A stretch of DNA of 64,000 nucleotides, taken from NCBI GenBank assembly GCA_013350335.1, contig CM023542.1, positions 7,426,025 to 7,490,024 on the forward strand, in the 5' to 3' direction. The notes beneath the pieces were generated by a model that was not told the origin of the DNA, did not search any database, and saw only the letters and a list, made by a program, of their open reading frames with translations. Origin of the DNA: Chimonanthus salicifolius (taxonomy: Eukaryota; Streptophyta; Magnoliopsida; Laurales; Calycanthaceae). The translations under genes and the position numbers were made by a program. Shown one piece after another: positions 35,331 to 47,007 of this stretch. Within the stretch, counting starts at the first letter, position 1. Every line of letters begins with the position of its first letter.

Positions 35331-36119
35331 GGACTACAATTATTTATCAAGGATAATAAAAATTGTTGAAGTGTTGCACGAATGTTATTTTCTATTTGAA
35401 TTAATATGGTGGTGTTGGAGTAGCTCCAACCGAGTTCTAAATTAAAAATATAGAAGGAGATTTAGAGGTTTATAAAGGATTTCGGTCACTCCACCTAATA
35501 TACTAGTCATTTAGATTGGAAGCTTAGACCTTAATAAGTGATATTAAAATTAAGACTCAGACTACTTTATATAGATTCAGGAGATCTCCCAGATGAACGG
35601 GATGGCTTACATCGCTATCTCCGTTGGAGGGTCTGGTCTAACAACCTAGTTTTTTGGGCTGAAAGCTTAAATCTTAGCATATGGATATTAATAAGTTGAA
35701 TAAATAATTAAATGAGTATGTGAATATGAAAGACAGGTTAAGGACATTATTTCACCTGTATTAAAATTTAAACTTTAGTTGAAATTCATATTCATAAATG
35801 AAGCACTTAAAAAGCAAATAACAATCATATTTAATATATTATTTAATAATTACTGAAGATGAATGATTTTATACTTTCATTTTAATGATAACGATGACGA
35901 GTAGATGGTGAAATATAGAGTGTTTAGAATCTAATTATGAAAATTCTTGAATCATTCATCTTTTTTATACATGTTTTATGTTTATTGAATAATTTTAATG
36001 AAAGAGATGTCCAGAAAAGATGCTTTAGCTATTTAATCTTGATTTTAAAATTTCAATAAATTTAAAATAAGATAATTTTAATATTAAATTCACTTTAAAA
36101 TCTTCTATGAATTTTAATA
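35331..36119. other. AT-rich spacer
   Basis: Nothing recognised. Confidence 0.5.
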
Positions 36120-36420
36120 TCCAGTTGGCGGGCCTCTCCACTTTCCAAGTTTGAGAATTAGATGTCGATGCTCCGGCGGTGTAGGAGTGTAGGTCACTTT
36201 TTCTATGATGATTGGTTCGTGAGGATTACAGACACGTGTCAATGCAGCCCGTCAAGCGTAGAAAAGGAGAGTGGCAGAAGATCGGCGCACTGCTCGTCTT
36301 TTTCTTCCGTTAGGTAGGAAAGGAGAGTAAGTGATTGAAGCTGGCTGTTGCACTGTGAGTCTTCCAAAATATCTGCTGCTCTGCGCAACTACACTCTCCA
36401 TTGGTGGTTTTCTTTTCCCA
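36120..36420. other. GC-richer island with an ABRE/G-box
   Basis: Balanced base composition in an AT-rich region. GACACGTGTC, a perfect palindrome around the G-box CACGTG, lies near 36230. No long open frame, no splice-compatible coding run and no RNA gene recognised. Confidence 0.35.
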
Positions 36421-36599
36421 CAAACTATTATTAAATAATTAATTAAATATTTATTTATTATTTATAGCGATGATAATGGTAGTTTTTTTATGGAACAATC
36501 TCAGCCATCCAATGGTCGAACCATCAATCATGATGTCTATAGCTCTTAGCACAAGTTGCCAACTAGTTAAAGTTATTTATAGCAAAGAAATTAATTTCA

Positions 36600-36881
36600 T
36601 ACATATCGTATCCACTGTACCATAGGAATATCGGCCCATTTCACCAATATTTAATTCTATCAGTTTTTTTTTTTAAATTATTGAAATATTGACAGTGGGA
36701 TCAGGCTGATATCTCAGCCAATATTCACCCATATTGGACTAATATCGACTGATATTTTCTATTTTAATTTCTTTTCCTTTCAGAATCGGGCTTCCTATCA
36801 TGTTTTTTAATTAGAAAAAAATACCCATTATTCTCCACAGAAAAGGGAGAGATATCTCGGAAATCCGAGATTTCAACCCCT
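36600..36881. mobile_element. TATCGGCCGATA family, copy 5
   Basis: Contains GGAATATCGGCCCATTTC, GGCTGATATCTCAGCC, ATATCGACTGATATTTTC and ends AATCCGAGATTTCAACCCCTG, like the other copies. The left border is approximate. Confidence 0.5.
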
Positions 36882-39570
36882 GCTTTAGAGGGGTTCGATT
36901 TTATTATTTAAAAAAAAAATTGTGATACGATATATCTTTACCTTTACCCCTTATGGATTATCTCTACTTTCAATTTATTTTCTGTTGCAACCATTTATTT
37001 TATTATTTAAAAAATTAAATGATTAAACATTAAAAATAAAAAAAGTCATCCTTTTTTTTTACAAATTGTTGTAAACCAAAAAAAAAATGTTAACTATTAA
37101 ACTTTTAGAATGCCAAAGATAGTCCTACCATGGGTGACTCACGATCAATTTATTGGTTTTATAAGTAAGACATTTTTTTATAATTCAAAATTTAAAACTT
37201 TTTATGATATTTTTTTATACTTCAAAATCAAGAAATTTTAGATTTTTAAGTCGATAGTGTTAAGATGAGCTTCTTCTTTACCCATACATAGATGAGAAAG
37301 GCACGTAAAATTAAAGTCCATGAGCATATTGTATTAGGTGCTTTAAAACCTTTTCATATATTCATATTTAAAAATTTGTTCAATGTGGATTTACATAATT
37401 TATATTTTTTATTAAATTTGATGGTTATACTAAATCAAGATAAAAATATGTAGGTGCAAAAATTGTAGTAATTATTTAATTATTTTTTGCATAATTCCTA
37501 TCTAAGCTAATGTGCAATTTAACAAAATAGGCTTTGACAAGTAATGTGGATATCATGTTTAGGTTTATATTTAAAATTCAGTCCATTTTTGGGACAACAT
37601 TGGGATTTATTTTATAAGATTATTTTATAAGAATGCTTCAGGCTCATATATGCTTGGAACAAATCTTTATAAGTAGGATTTGTGTTTAGTTTCATGATTT
37701 CTTATTTAACAAGAGCTTTTTTCAAATTTTAGTAGGACAATAGTGTACAAATTAAGATTGTATCATGACTTAATCAACGCCTCATTAGAAGTGCAATTTA
37801 GGTTACGATTAATTCAAACCTGTGTAAAAAACTCAATAAGAGTTTTGATTTGAGATTCTGTTTGATTATATGATAAAAAAATATCATACTCAGATTAAAA
37901 TTTAATTCAAGTTAGGCGTAGTATATGAATGTCAGAATTTGATAACAAAGTCCAATTTGAGCTATATTTTATATATATTATTTATTTTAATTAATATTAT
38001 ATAAATGCAAATTTTATGTAAGATATAAATTAAAATAATACAAAAAAAATATTTTCTACTTCAATAAGTTCAAATTCAAATAAATCTTTGTATACATTTC
38101 AACTTTAATTTAAGTTTAAATCCTTGCATTCAAAATTCACTAATTCAAGTTACTTAGATTCAAATTCGCGGAGGAGGTTCAAAGCTTTCAAGTGAGGTGG
38201 CGAGTTGCATGATTGGGAAAAGGACTCGACAGTCGCCAGTCCCCTCTTTTGTCTTTAGTAGTTAGCTTGGCTTACTCACTGAGTCACTGCAAGGGCCAAG
38301 AAGTACACTATTCACGTCTTTCAAGGGCACTGCTCTTACATGCCACGTAATACTCGTGAATTAATTAAAAATGACTTTACTTATTTTAATTTTTACACTA
38401 TTTATGGGCTTGTTTTGGACCAATTTAATTGGTCAATCAGAAAAGTCTAAACATTTACACGAGAGAAAAAATAATTAATTAGATTATAAAAGTAACTCTT
38501 AGACGTGAGTTTAATCGTCAATTTTCATTTTTATTTGTGGAAAGTTATGAAGTCAAGCTTCTCTCGATACAAAAAGGGCAACTCTTTTAATTTTGTGTAC
38601 TCGGTGTGTATGAATTGAGAGGTTTACATATGTCTTAAAGATTAATCAAGTGAGATGATCTGAAAATTAAGTGGAACGTTTGAATATCTTGATCTCAAAA
38701 ATAAATAAATAAATTATTAAAGTTCATATTTTTAAACTCTTTAAAATAGAGAAAAACATCAAATAATATTTTAATCTAACATTATGTTTTAGCCTTCATT
38801 GAACATTTTTTGGTTTTCCACGATGGATTAGAAAGAAGTTAGAATTTGACATTTTTTAAGATTTTAAATTTAATTGTAATTAAGATCATCAGCAATAAAA
38901 CTTTCGGAATTAATCATTAAATTACTCTACAAATTTGTATTTCAAATTTGGGGCCCACCAAGGCCGGAATCCAATGTACAAAAACTAGTTTATTCAAAAT
39001 GAGTATGAATTTATAATCCAACAAATAAAAAACTTCAAATAATTTCAAATTGAATACAATTCATGCAATGGTATGGTAAATGAACGATATTCTTGATTAA
39101 TTATATACAAAATTTATATTTGTTTTGAACAAATAATAATTTGATCTTATGATATAAAATGAATAATATTAACAAATTTATTTTTATGTTTCGCTACAAA
39201 GTTATATATTATGGTAATTACAATAAAGTAATTAATTTACAATAGATTTGACCATTAAAATTATCACAAGTTTTCTAACCTTCATTTATTTTATATTTTA
39301 ATTTTTTTTTAATAATAGTATACTACGAAGATGGAGCAATGGAATTATGCTTTGGGCAAGCTTTGAACAGTATGTGCGACAAATAATATTGATGCGAGTA
39401 GAACCTGTATTTGATCATTATAGCGATAAAAAATTACGTTTATAATTTTATAAAATTTAATTTTTCAAAATCAAAATCATATATTAAATAATAAACTTTG
39501 GTAAAAGTTTTCTTGTGGGAAACAATAGGATGTGACCAGATTGTAAATCGATATTTAAATTGTAAAATAC
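36882..39570. other. AT-rich spacer with one GC-richer patch
   Basis: Mostly A/T-rich. The patch at 38160-38350 (GGAGGAGGTTCAAAGC, GACTCGACAGTCGCCAGTCC) stands out in composition but has no recognisable frame, RNA or repeat. Confidence 0.45.
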
Positions 39571-39581
39571 AGAGATCATAT

Positions 39582-39758
39582 ATATATATATATATATATT
39601 TGAATTTACGCATGTAAAATCGTGGAATACCCAGCGTAAAATACCACAGGTGAGCCCGCTACCCTAGAGCACACCAAGGTTAGGACATGGAGACTCGAAC
39701 ACGCAACCTCTCGCTTACTGAGATGGGAGTCAACCAATTGAGATACACCTATGTGGAT
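39582..39758 (-). mobile_element. tRNA-derived SINE, copy 2, with 11-bp target duplication
   Basis: On the minus strand: GTGTATCTCAATTGGTTG (A-box region), GTGTTCGAGTCTCC (B box), then CCTAACCTTGGTGTGC, GGGCTCACCTGTGGTATTTT and ACGATTTTACATGCG, ending in an AT-rich tail. AGAGATCATAT flanks it at 39571-39581 and 39759-39769. This is the best preserved of three copies. Confidence 0.8.
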
Positions 39759-39769
39759 AGAGATCATAT

Positions 39770-40376
39770 TATTACTAGAAATCCTCATTCTCCATTTTAA
39801 ATGTCTTCTATTATTATTTTTTATTGTTGTAAATATTATTATTATTGCAATCCAATGCAAACCCCCACCAAGCAAACCTGCATAAGAACAATATATTATA
39901 GTTATACTCTTTTTTCTAAAGTGGTCTGAATCTCTTTTTTATCCAAGACGCAAAATTTCTATTTAAACTGTCTATGAAAGGAGTGGTTGATTTTCGCAAT
40001 AACTTTTTATGAAAAAGAAATAATAAATTTCATATATATTTTTTAAATATAATAATTAGAAATTATTTTCATAAAAAAAAAACATAATTTTCTCATAAAA
40101 GTTGGGGCAAACAAACTTACCTTAGAGAGTCGAATTCATCAAATGGTACCTCAAAATGCCGCATTCCTATCTTAGAGGCAAGTGAAGGAGAATTCAATTG
40201 GGGATCATTTGGTAATTTGATTTTTTTTACTGGAATCTAGATAAAGAAATCTATATGGAGAGAAGTGGAATTCTTATGTGGGCTGATGATTGCAAGCAGA
40301 GGCCTAAACGGGCCATTTTTAGCTCCAAAATGATGGGTTTGATGCATGTGGATACCACCTATGGGCCCATAGCCCA
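39770..40376. other. AT-rich spacer
   Basis: Nothing recognised. Confidence 0.5.
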
Positions 40377-40384
40377 CTTGGGAG

Positions 40385-40562
40385 CAGGGGTTAAAAAATC
40401 GTTATCGGCTGATATTTTTCTCCCTCCAGCCGATATCTGCCGATATTTCAGTCGATATTGTGAATATCGGCCGATAACGATATATATCGGCTAATATTCA
40501 CTACTTCAAAACCGATACATATCGGCCGATACAATATGTATCGGCCGATATTTGTACCCCTG
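40385..40562. mobile_element. hAT-like foldback MITE, TATCGGCCGATA family, copy 6
   Basis: Begins CAGGGGTTAAAAAATCG and ends CGATATTTGTACCCCTG. Flanks CTTGGGAG (40377-40384) and TTTGGGAG (40563-40570) agree at seven of eight bases. Inside, TATCGGCCGATA words repeat on both strands (GAATATCGGCCGATAACG, ATGTATCGGCCGATA). CAGGGG ends plus an 8-bp duplication are hAT hallmarks. Best preserved copy of this family here. Confidence 0.75.
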
Positions 40563-40570
40563 TTTGGGAG

Positions 40571-41127
40571 CACTATGGACCCACACGAGGGTTTGCTATG
40601 TCAAAACCTTAGCATTAAATAGAGAAAATGAAAATCCAATGGATGGAGGTGCAAAAAGGAGATTTGCTATCCAAAATTTACTACTTTTTCTTCTTTTCGG
40701 GCGTGAGCAACATCAATCGGCTCCCCTTTGGGCTCATGGACTTCAACTGCAATAAGGTTAGCCACTTGCAATGCCATCCTACTATCCTCTGCTGTTTTTC
40801 TTATGAAAACCTTAGCCAATTTCTCTTTGTCTTTTTCACTTGGTGTGGTAGGTTTTGCACTACTGGCTTTCTCGCCAGCACTGTCCCTCACATCCCAAGT
40901 TGATTTGCCTGGTCTGGGGTTTCATTTGACCTCTGCTCTTAGTTGTTTTGCTTAGCTGGGCTCGTGTTGTGGGTTTAAGTTGTCCATATTTTTTTTGGTG
41001 ATGTTTCTGATATGGACAAGTTTTGTCCTATCGCTGCCTGACCCGGGCTTTGGGTCTTTTATTGTTTTCTCTGGAGCATTTGCCCCCTTCTTTTGAATGA
41101 ATACTAACTTCTTATTCAAAAAAAAAA
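40571..41127 (+). mobile_element. LINE 3' end with A tail
   Basis: GC-balanced sequence ending CTTCTTATTC plus an A run at 41118-41127, like the 3' ends of the LINEs near 55800 and 57040. No reverse transcriptase is present, so it is 5'-truncated or non-autonomous. A minus-strand frame of 74 codons at 40667-40891 (charged, with KDKEKLAKVFIRKTAEDSR) may be a captured gene fragment; I do not recognise it. Confidence 0.4.
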
Positions 41128-41389
41128 GTTTAAGACTCTCAATTGGCACATGAACTTGAAAGGTCGTGATTGGTTGAAAAACCTCACCTAGCTTAGGTGG
41201 CAACACATGATAAGTGGTCACTCGTAATTGGTAAAAAAACATATAGTAACTTTGTAGGCATAATTAAGACATTAAATGATATTTGATTTTGACGAAATTA
41301 GACTTAGTGAAAAGCTTATTCATCAACCTTTCCAGTAACTCCAAGTTTGCATAACTTGATTTACGAACCCTAAGTTACGACTGTCTTTA

Positions 41390-42330
41390 TAAGTAGATGT
41401 CAATAGTGATGGAAAACAGTATTACTCTCTTTCATTGCAACTCAAATCCCTACATTGTAACTTTATAGATGTGTGAAGCTCCTTTCCAACGTCTATTGAA
41501 GAGAATGAACTCATGGACTGATAGTATTTTGTTGAGTCTTAGATAGTAGGTGGAATTTTTCCATTGGTTGTAATTTATTTTCATTTTTTTTCCATTGGTT
41601 GATGAGATGTAATATTAGATTAGGACTAGACTAGGTTGGTCACTTTTCTTCCACACCAATTAGCTTTATTTTCTCCTTTTTCCAACTACTATTTGTAGTT
41701 TTGTACTATAAATGATGGTCCTGAGCATCATTAAGCTCCAACGAGCTTAGGTGTAGAAAATTGAAGTAAAGGAAGTAAAGAAAATTCCTAGGTTTTCCAA
41801 ATAAGTTCTCCATGAATTCTAGTTTTCTTTCTTTGTTTGAATTAAGTTATTGCAGGCATTTTTCATTTTTATTTCAACATTTTAAGTTAACGAGATCTGA
41901 ATGAAAAATTGGGATTGCATTAATTTTAATTTAATTCAAGCAAGTTGAAACTTGAAATTAGGTTCATTGGAAGTAGTTGAAACTTTAGACTTGTTGAAAA
42001 TTCTTTGATTAATCAAACGGAAGTGGAAGTGGAAATGGAAAAACAAACTAAACAATCAAGCATCTAGAAAATACAAATTTTACATGGTTCAGTTGAAACC
42101 TACAGCCACAAGCAACGATCGGAAAAATTCCACTAATATCGAAGGAACTACAAAATTTTCTTTCGATCTCTCCTCCTCACACATACAAATCAAATCTCCT
42201 GAGATTTTCTCACTAATTCTCTTTATCTCCATTCTCCAAAACTCTCTCATAAACCAAAAACATCCACACCCAACACACAAGAATCCCTCTCTATTTCTTT
42301 ATCAACAATAATAAGAGAAGAAATAGGAAA
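41390..42330. other. Possible copia-like LTR remnants
   Basis: TGTACTATAAATGATGG near 41705 looks like a TATA box and transcript start of a short LTR, and TTTTACATGGTTCAGTTG near 42080 resembles sequence often found in plant copia LTRs. No TG...CA boundaries or duplication could be fixed. Confidence 0.3.
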
Positions 42331-42455
42331 GAAGAAAAAGGGAAATTCTTAAAAAAATGACTCCCAGATCGAGCCAAACTCTAACTCTACCTAAACTTGC
42401 AAGTGGTAACGTATTAGTGAGAGGCTAATTTGATTTTTTCCAAAGTGAAGTTCAA

Positions 42456-42572
42456 TTTTTTTTTTTTTTTAACAGTAAAGAAGAAGATTATATTAAGAAG
42501 AAGCAGATACAAAATAAGAAAAAAGAAACAAAAGACCTAAAAAATTTAGACCAAAAGAAAAAAATAATAATA
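42456..42572 (-). mobile_element. Severely 5'-truncated LINE with 15-bp target duplication
   Basis: Only about 117 bp. On the minus strand it ends TTCTTCTTTACTGTT plus an A tail (T run at about 42456-42470 on the plus strand). CAAAGTGAAGTTCAA flanks it at 42441-42455 and 42573-42587. Size and duplication fit target-primed reverse transcription that stopped early. Confidence 0.8.
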
Positions 42573-42587
42573 CAAAGTGAAGTTCAA

Positions 42588-43395
42588 ATTAGTGCATTAA
42601 ATACTAATAAATGTGCAAAAGTACTATCTTAGCCCTCACCAAATTCCTAATTTCAAACATAGAGTTAACTTTATAAAAATTCTCAAATTTTAAATTAATA
42701 AAATTGATTAGTTCAAAAGTTTAATAATTAAAAAAAATATTAAATTTTCTATGAATGCATCTCGAAAATATCTTCCCTGCTGCTCCACTGTTCAAGGAGA
42801 AGTTGATGCCTTAGCATGATGTCAGCAACTACAATAGGATAAATTATAGGACGTAAACTAATTAATATGAAGGAATTTGGGAATCAAAATATTTGAAAGA
42901 GAATAATTTTATGCTTTTAGCTTGACTTTTTTCATATGATGTTATTTTAGACATGTGGAGGTCTTAATAATTTAAATTATTTATTAATTTTTAAATTTAA
43001 GAATAAATGTACATATATTATTTTAGATTTTGTGAAATTGTTGGATCCACCATTAGATGAATTAAACAATAAGAACCTGAAAATCCATAAAATTTGACGA
43101 ATCTTTTTCAGCTGATTAATTCAACAGTGAACTCAATAGTCTTGCAAAATTTAAGAATATATATACATGTGTGTGTTTAGAAATTCAAAAATTATTTTTC
43201 TATATCTAAATCCAATTCGACAATTCTTCAAAATGTGGAGATTAGCACATTCATACTTTCTAGATGATGAAAATTTCACACTCCATTTTATCTCTTGTTG
43301 TTGTTTTTAATGAGATGTGCAGAAGTTTGACAAGAATTCTCAATTTTTCATGTTGGAATGTATAAAATCAATAGATACCGAAGCAACTATAATTA
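42588..43395. other. AT-rich spacer
   Basis: Nothing recognised. Confidence 0.5.
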
Positions 43396-43490
43396 TTTTA
43401 GCAGAAGCTATTATCGTCGATATTGAAAACTTCCTTAATTCGCTTTAGCAGAAATTATTATCGTCGATATTGAAAACTTCCTTAATTCCT
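43396..43490. repeat. 47-bp tandem duplication
   Basis: TTATCGTCGATATTGAAAAC occurs twice, 47 bases apart, within almost identical units (GCAGAAGCT... and GCAGAAATT...). Few differences, so it is recent. Confidence 0.85.
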
Positions 43491-43986
43491 CGATGTAACT
43501 CTCCTTAAAAAAATTGATTTTTTGATGGTGGACTTGTGACCTCCAAAGTGATAAGACATTGTTCAACAAAAATGTAAGAAAACCTCTTACCTAAATTTAG
43601 AAATTTAAAGATCTACCACTTAGATTTTAGATTTTTTTAGAAACCTGCCTCTTAAAAAAATACAGTGCACCACGCAATTGTCAAGAATATGAAAGGATGG
43701 AACATGAGTGAGAGGAGAAATCGACAAAGACCAATCACTTGATTTTCATTTAAATGCCGAGACAAGATCTTGCGTTTGAAGCAGTATCATATACGGCTGT
43801 CGGCAACCAATCACTATCATTGCAGTAATGATTGTAGGAAACCTCCTCTTCATTTTAGTACATACTCTTCCCACTCACTGTTTTTATAATACCCTACCTG
43901 TCTCCCACCATACCACCTACTGTGAAAATACTCTGACAAGAGATCAATATCTTAGAGTTGATAATACATGTGTTGAAGAAAATTTT

Positions 43987-44317
43987 GGATAGCGATGTCA
44001 TGGGAGTTTTGTATAATCAGACATGATAATTAATAAATTTTTAATTTTATTTTTTATATAAATAGTAAAATCAGACATTTTACAAGAATTTCTGCTAGTT
44101 GATTTATTGTTCATGTGAATTTTTGGCTAATTGATTTACTATTTATGTAAATTTTGGCAAGTCGATATTACTGTTCATGAGAATTTCGGCGAATCGATTT
44201 ACTGTTCATGTGAATTTCGGCGAGTCAATTTACTGTTTATACGAAGGGTAAAATCGAGAATTCACTAATTCTCGTGTTTAGTTACACAAAAAGCTCGTGG
44301 GAGGATCGTTATCCTTA
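43987..44317. mobile_element. Foldback MITE with an internal 31-32 bp tandem array
   Basis: The left arm GGATAGCGATGTCATGGG, AGTTTTGTATAATCAGACA is the inverse of the right arm TGTTTAGTTACACAAAAAGC, GGGAGGATCGTTATCC. The arms match the inner arms of 13861-14155. Inside, five units of about 31-32 bases start at 44094, 44126, 44157, 44189 and 44220, each like GCGAATCGATTTACTGTTC followed by ATGTGAATTTCG. Non-coding. Confidence 0.7.
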
Positions 44318-45086
44318 ATTTTGTATTTATAATATGTTTCAATAACATTTAGTTTTGTACTCAGTGTGTATAGATTGAAAAGTTTATACATGCCTTAAAA
44401 ATTAGTTAAGTGGGACGTCTAGAAAATTCAGATAGGACGCTTCGATACTTTGATCTTAAAAAAAAAAAAGTTCAATAATATTAGATATTTGATTAAGCAA
44501 AAAAATCTGTAAAATTGGTTGAAGGCAAAAAAATCATGTTATTTATCTTATTTTATATTAAGTTGGTCCAACTCAAGCTCTATTAGACAAGTAAAAAGTC
44601 ATCAACAAATTTTAACATATAATATATAACACTCAGATAAATATTTTCTTGAATTGAAGATGATTTTAAGCCCCATCTCATTTAAACCATGTTAGAATTG
44701 GATAAGAGATTGAGGACACGTAGGACTTTCCTATTTAAGAGGGTATTTATGTATGATTGGTGTTTGAAATGCTAAAAGTTTTGATATATATATATAAAAA
44801 AAACACCCTTTTCCAGTAAAATTAATATTCATTTAAAAGTGAGAAGCAAATTGGTGTCCTTTATTACCTAAGCTTCTGCCATTTATGGCTGACCTTTCAT
44901 CCAACGAACAAAAGAGTGACTATTGAAAGAGGGAACAGTCATTGATTGGATCCTTGTCTATCCAAAAGTTAGATTTCTCCTTTAAATTTCTTATTCACAA
45001 CATCTCAAAAAAACTATAAATGTATAAGAAAAATATAAGAAGATTTTGAAATAGAGTATTTTTCATTTCAAATTGAATGTAAGACT

Positions 45087-45206
45087 AGGGATACAAATAT
45101 CAGACTTTTTTTGTAAAAAAAAAAAAGAGGAGAGAGAAAAATATCGGCCGATAACGAGATATCGGTTGATATAGCTTATCGACCGATATCGAATTTTAAA
45201 TCCCTG
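45087..45206. mobile_element. hAT-like foldback MITE, TATCGGCCGATA family, copy 7
   Basis: Ends AGGGATACAAATATCAG and GAATTTTAAATCCCTG are inverse. GTAAGACT flanks it at 45079-45086 and 45207-45214 (the match can be extended by one base on one reading). The core holds AAATATCGGCCGATAACG and GATATCGGTTGATATAG. Confidence 0.75.
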
Positions 45207-45388
45207 GTAAGACTAATCTCTACAAAAACACAAAGCTATCCACAAGTGTTGCATGTCAAGATAAGTCTTGAAAAAGTCGAACTTGAAACCTCTAATTTAA
45301 TCTTAAAAGCTCAGAATTATCCATGCGAGTTAAAAATATAAAAATAGTTGACATTAAACATGAACAGCTCTTACTCAATTCTTACAAT

Positions 45389-45517
45389 GCAGGGGTGCAA
45401 TATACGTATCGGTCGATAGCTGGGCCTGTATCATATCGGCCGATATCACAATATCGGCCGTTTTTTTTTAAAAAAAAGAGAGAAAAATATCGATCGATGC
45501 CGAATTTTACACCCTTG
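45389..45517. mobile_element. hAT-like foldback MITE, TATCGGCCGATA family, copy 8
   Basis: Begins GCAGGGGTGCAATATACG and ends CCGAATTTTACACCCTTG. Flanks CTTACAAT (45381-45388) and CTTACAAG (45518-45525) agree at seven of eight bases. The core has CATATCGGCCGATATCAC. It lies only 180 bases from copy 7 but in an independent site. Confidence 0.7.
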
Positions 45518-45525
45518 CTTACAAG

Positions 45526-47001
45526 TAACTAAAACAAAATTTCCAGGCACCTTTACACAGGTAAGAAGAATATATGACACTAAACATATGTTTGAAGGTA
45601 ATTAACAATTTTATGGAATCAGCGACTCCAAAAAGGATTTAGAGATCCTAGAGCAGATCCAATCTGTGGGAATATCCCTTGAAAAGGTTTGATTACAATG
45701 TAGCATGTCGGCATCTAATAGTGAAGGACACGTGGTGGGCCATCCTTGGTTGGAATTCCTGACACACTGGATAGAAATTTTATTTGGAATTCATTATAGT
45801 ATGGCTGGGTGGAGTTGGTGATTGACATTTTAGAAATCAATCAATCAATCAATGGTTGTATTCGTAGCAATTGGATGGGGACTGCATTTTGGTTGGAATG
45901 TGATGAATGAATCTTTGTAAGTCGAAAAATGATAAGAACCCTGATATTTTTAATAATAAAAATATTAGACTGGCCTTTTTATTTACTTATCATTCACTTA
46001 TCCTAGCCATTTTAGGAAATATTTGCAGCTCTATAGATTACTGAGTTAGTCGGGACTCAACGAGTTATGAGCACACTTGATTTTAATCCATGCTCGTATC
46101 ATGTATTCACTTTAGACTCTTCTCAGCTTCCTCTTCCCTATAATCCTTTTCGACAAAATTTAAAAGTATTGGTGCCCAATTCAATTCCTTTTTATTTCAG
46201 TATCCATGGCTCAATTTGGACCATTCACCCAGAATTCACTATTTCAGACGCTACCGGAGCTCGATAATCAATAATCCTACCCATTTGTATAGTGGGCTTC
46301 AAAAGGAAATGATAGATCCATTGTAGCAGACGATAACCAAAGTTCCATTGACCATTCATTTTCTTTTATAAAATATCAACATTGAGGGTTAGTTTGTCCC
46401 TTCAGTGGGAATATGGAGCTAATGGAGGTTTTAGTTCTAGACTTCTGCACACTTGCTACATTTACATGACAGAATGTCTCAGAGAGTAGGGAAAAGAAAT
46501 TATTTCAACACAAGTTTTTCTGAGAAATTATCCATTAAGAACTGTCTGGTTGTGATCTGGTAAGTAATTTTGCTGTAGAACCCACATTTACACCATTCTC
46601 CATTACTCGCACCAATTATCCGCCTCATGAATTGCATTCATACACAATTTGAACACCCTTCCAACATACATTCACTGTTGAATTAAGCCCAAGTCTTACA
46701 TCTAGACAACTCATCCTCATGATCCAAACCGGGTTCCACAAAAAAGTGATTACACAGTTCAAGATGGACGTGTTCTCAACAAATAGTTTCTCCTAGGTTT
46801 TCTCTAGATTAAAACATGAACATGTCATTGGAAATGAATACAACATCAATATCATGAACTTGTCATCATCCCATCTGTTTGGAGCTGGGTATATTGGAAA
46901 CAACTACACCAAATTCTGTATCTTGAGAACTATACTACTAAAACTACAATCATCGGATTGAAACTACAATCTATATGGCTATTCACATTTTACGAGGCAG
47001 A
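45526..47001. other. Spacer between the foldback elements and the WD40 gene's 3' end
   Basis: No gene recognised. A short TCAA repeat lies near 45838. The last few hundred bases may be 3' untranslated sequence of the minus-strand gene. Confidence 0.45.
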
Positions 47002-47007
47002 TTTATT
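47002..47007 (-). terminator. Candidate polyadenylation signal of the WD40 gene
   Basis: TTTATT on the plus strand (AATAAA on the minus), 225 bases beyond the stop codon. Confidence 0.35.

Noticed and set aside
44094..44245. Regular 31-32 base repeats resembling a CRISPR array
   Set aside because: This is plant nuclear DNA; the units are contiguous tandem repeats without unique spacers, inside a foldback element.
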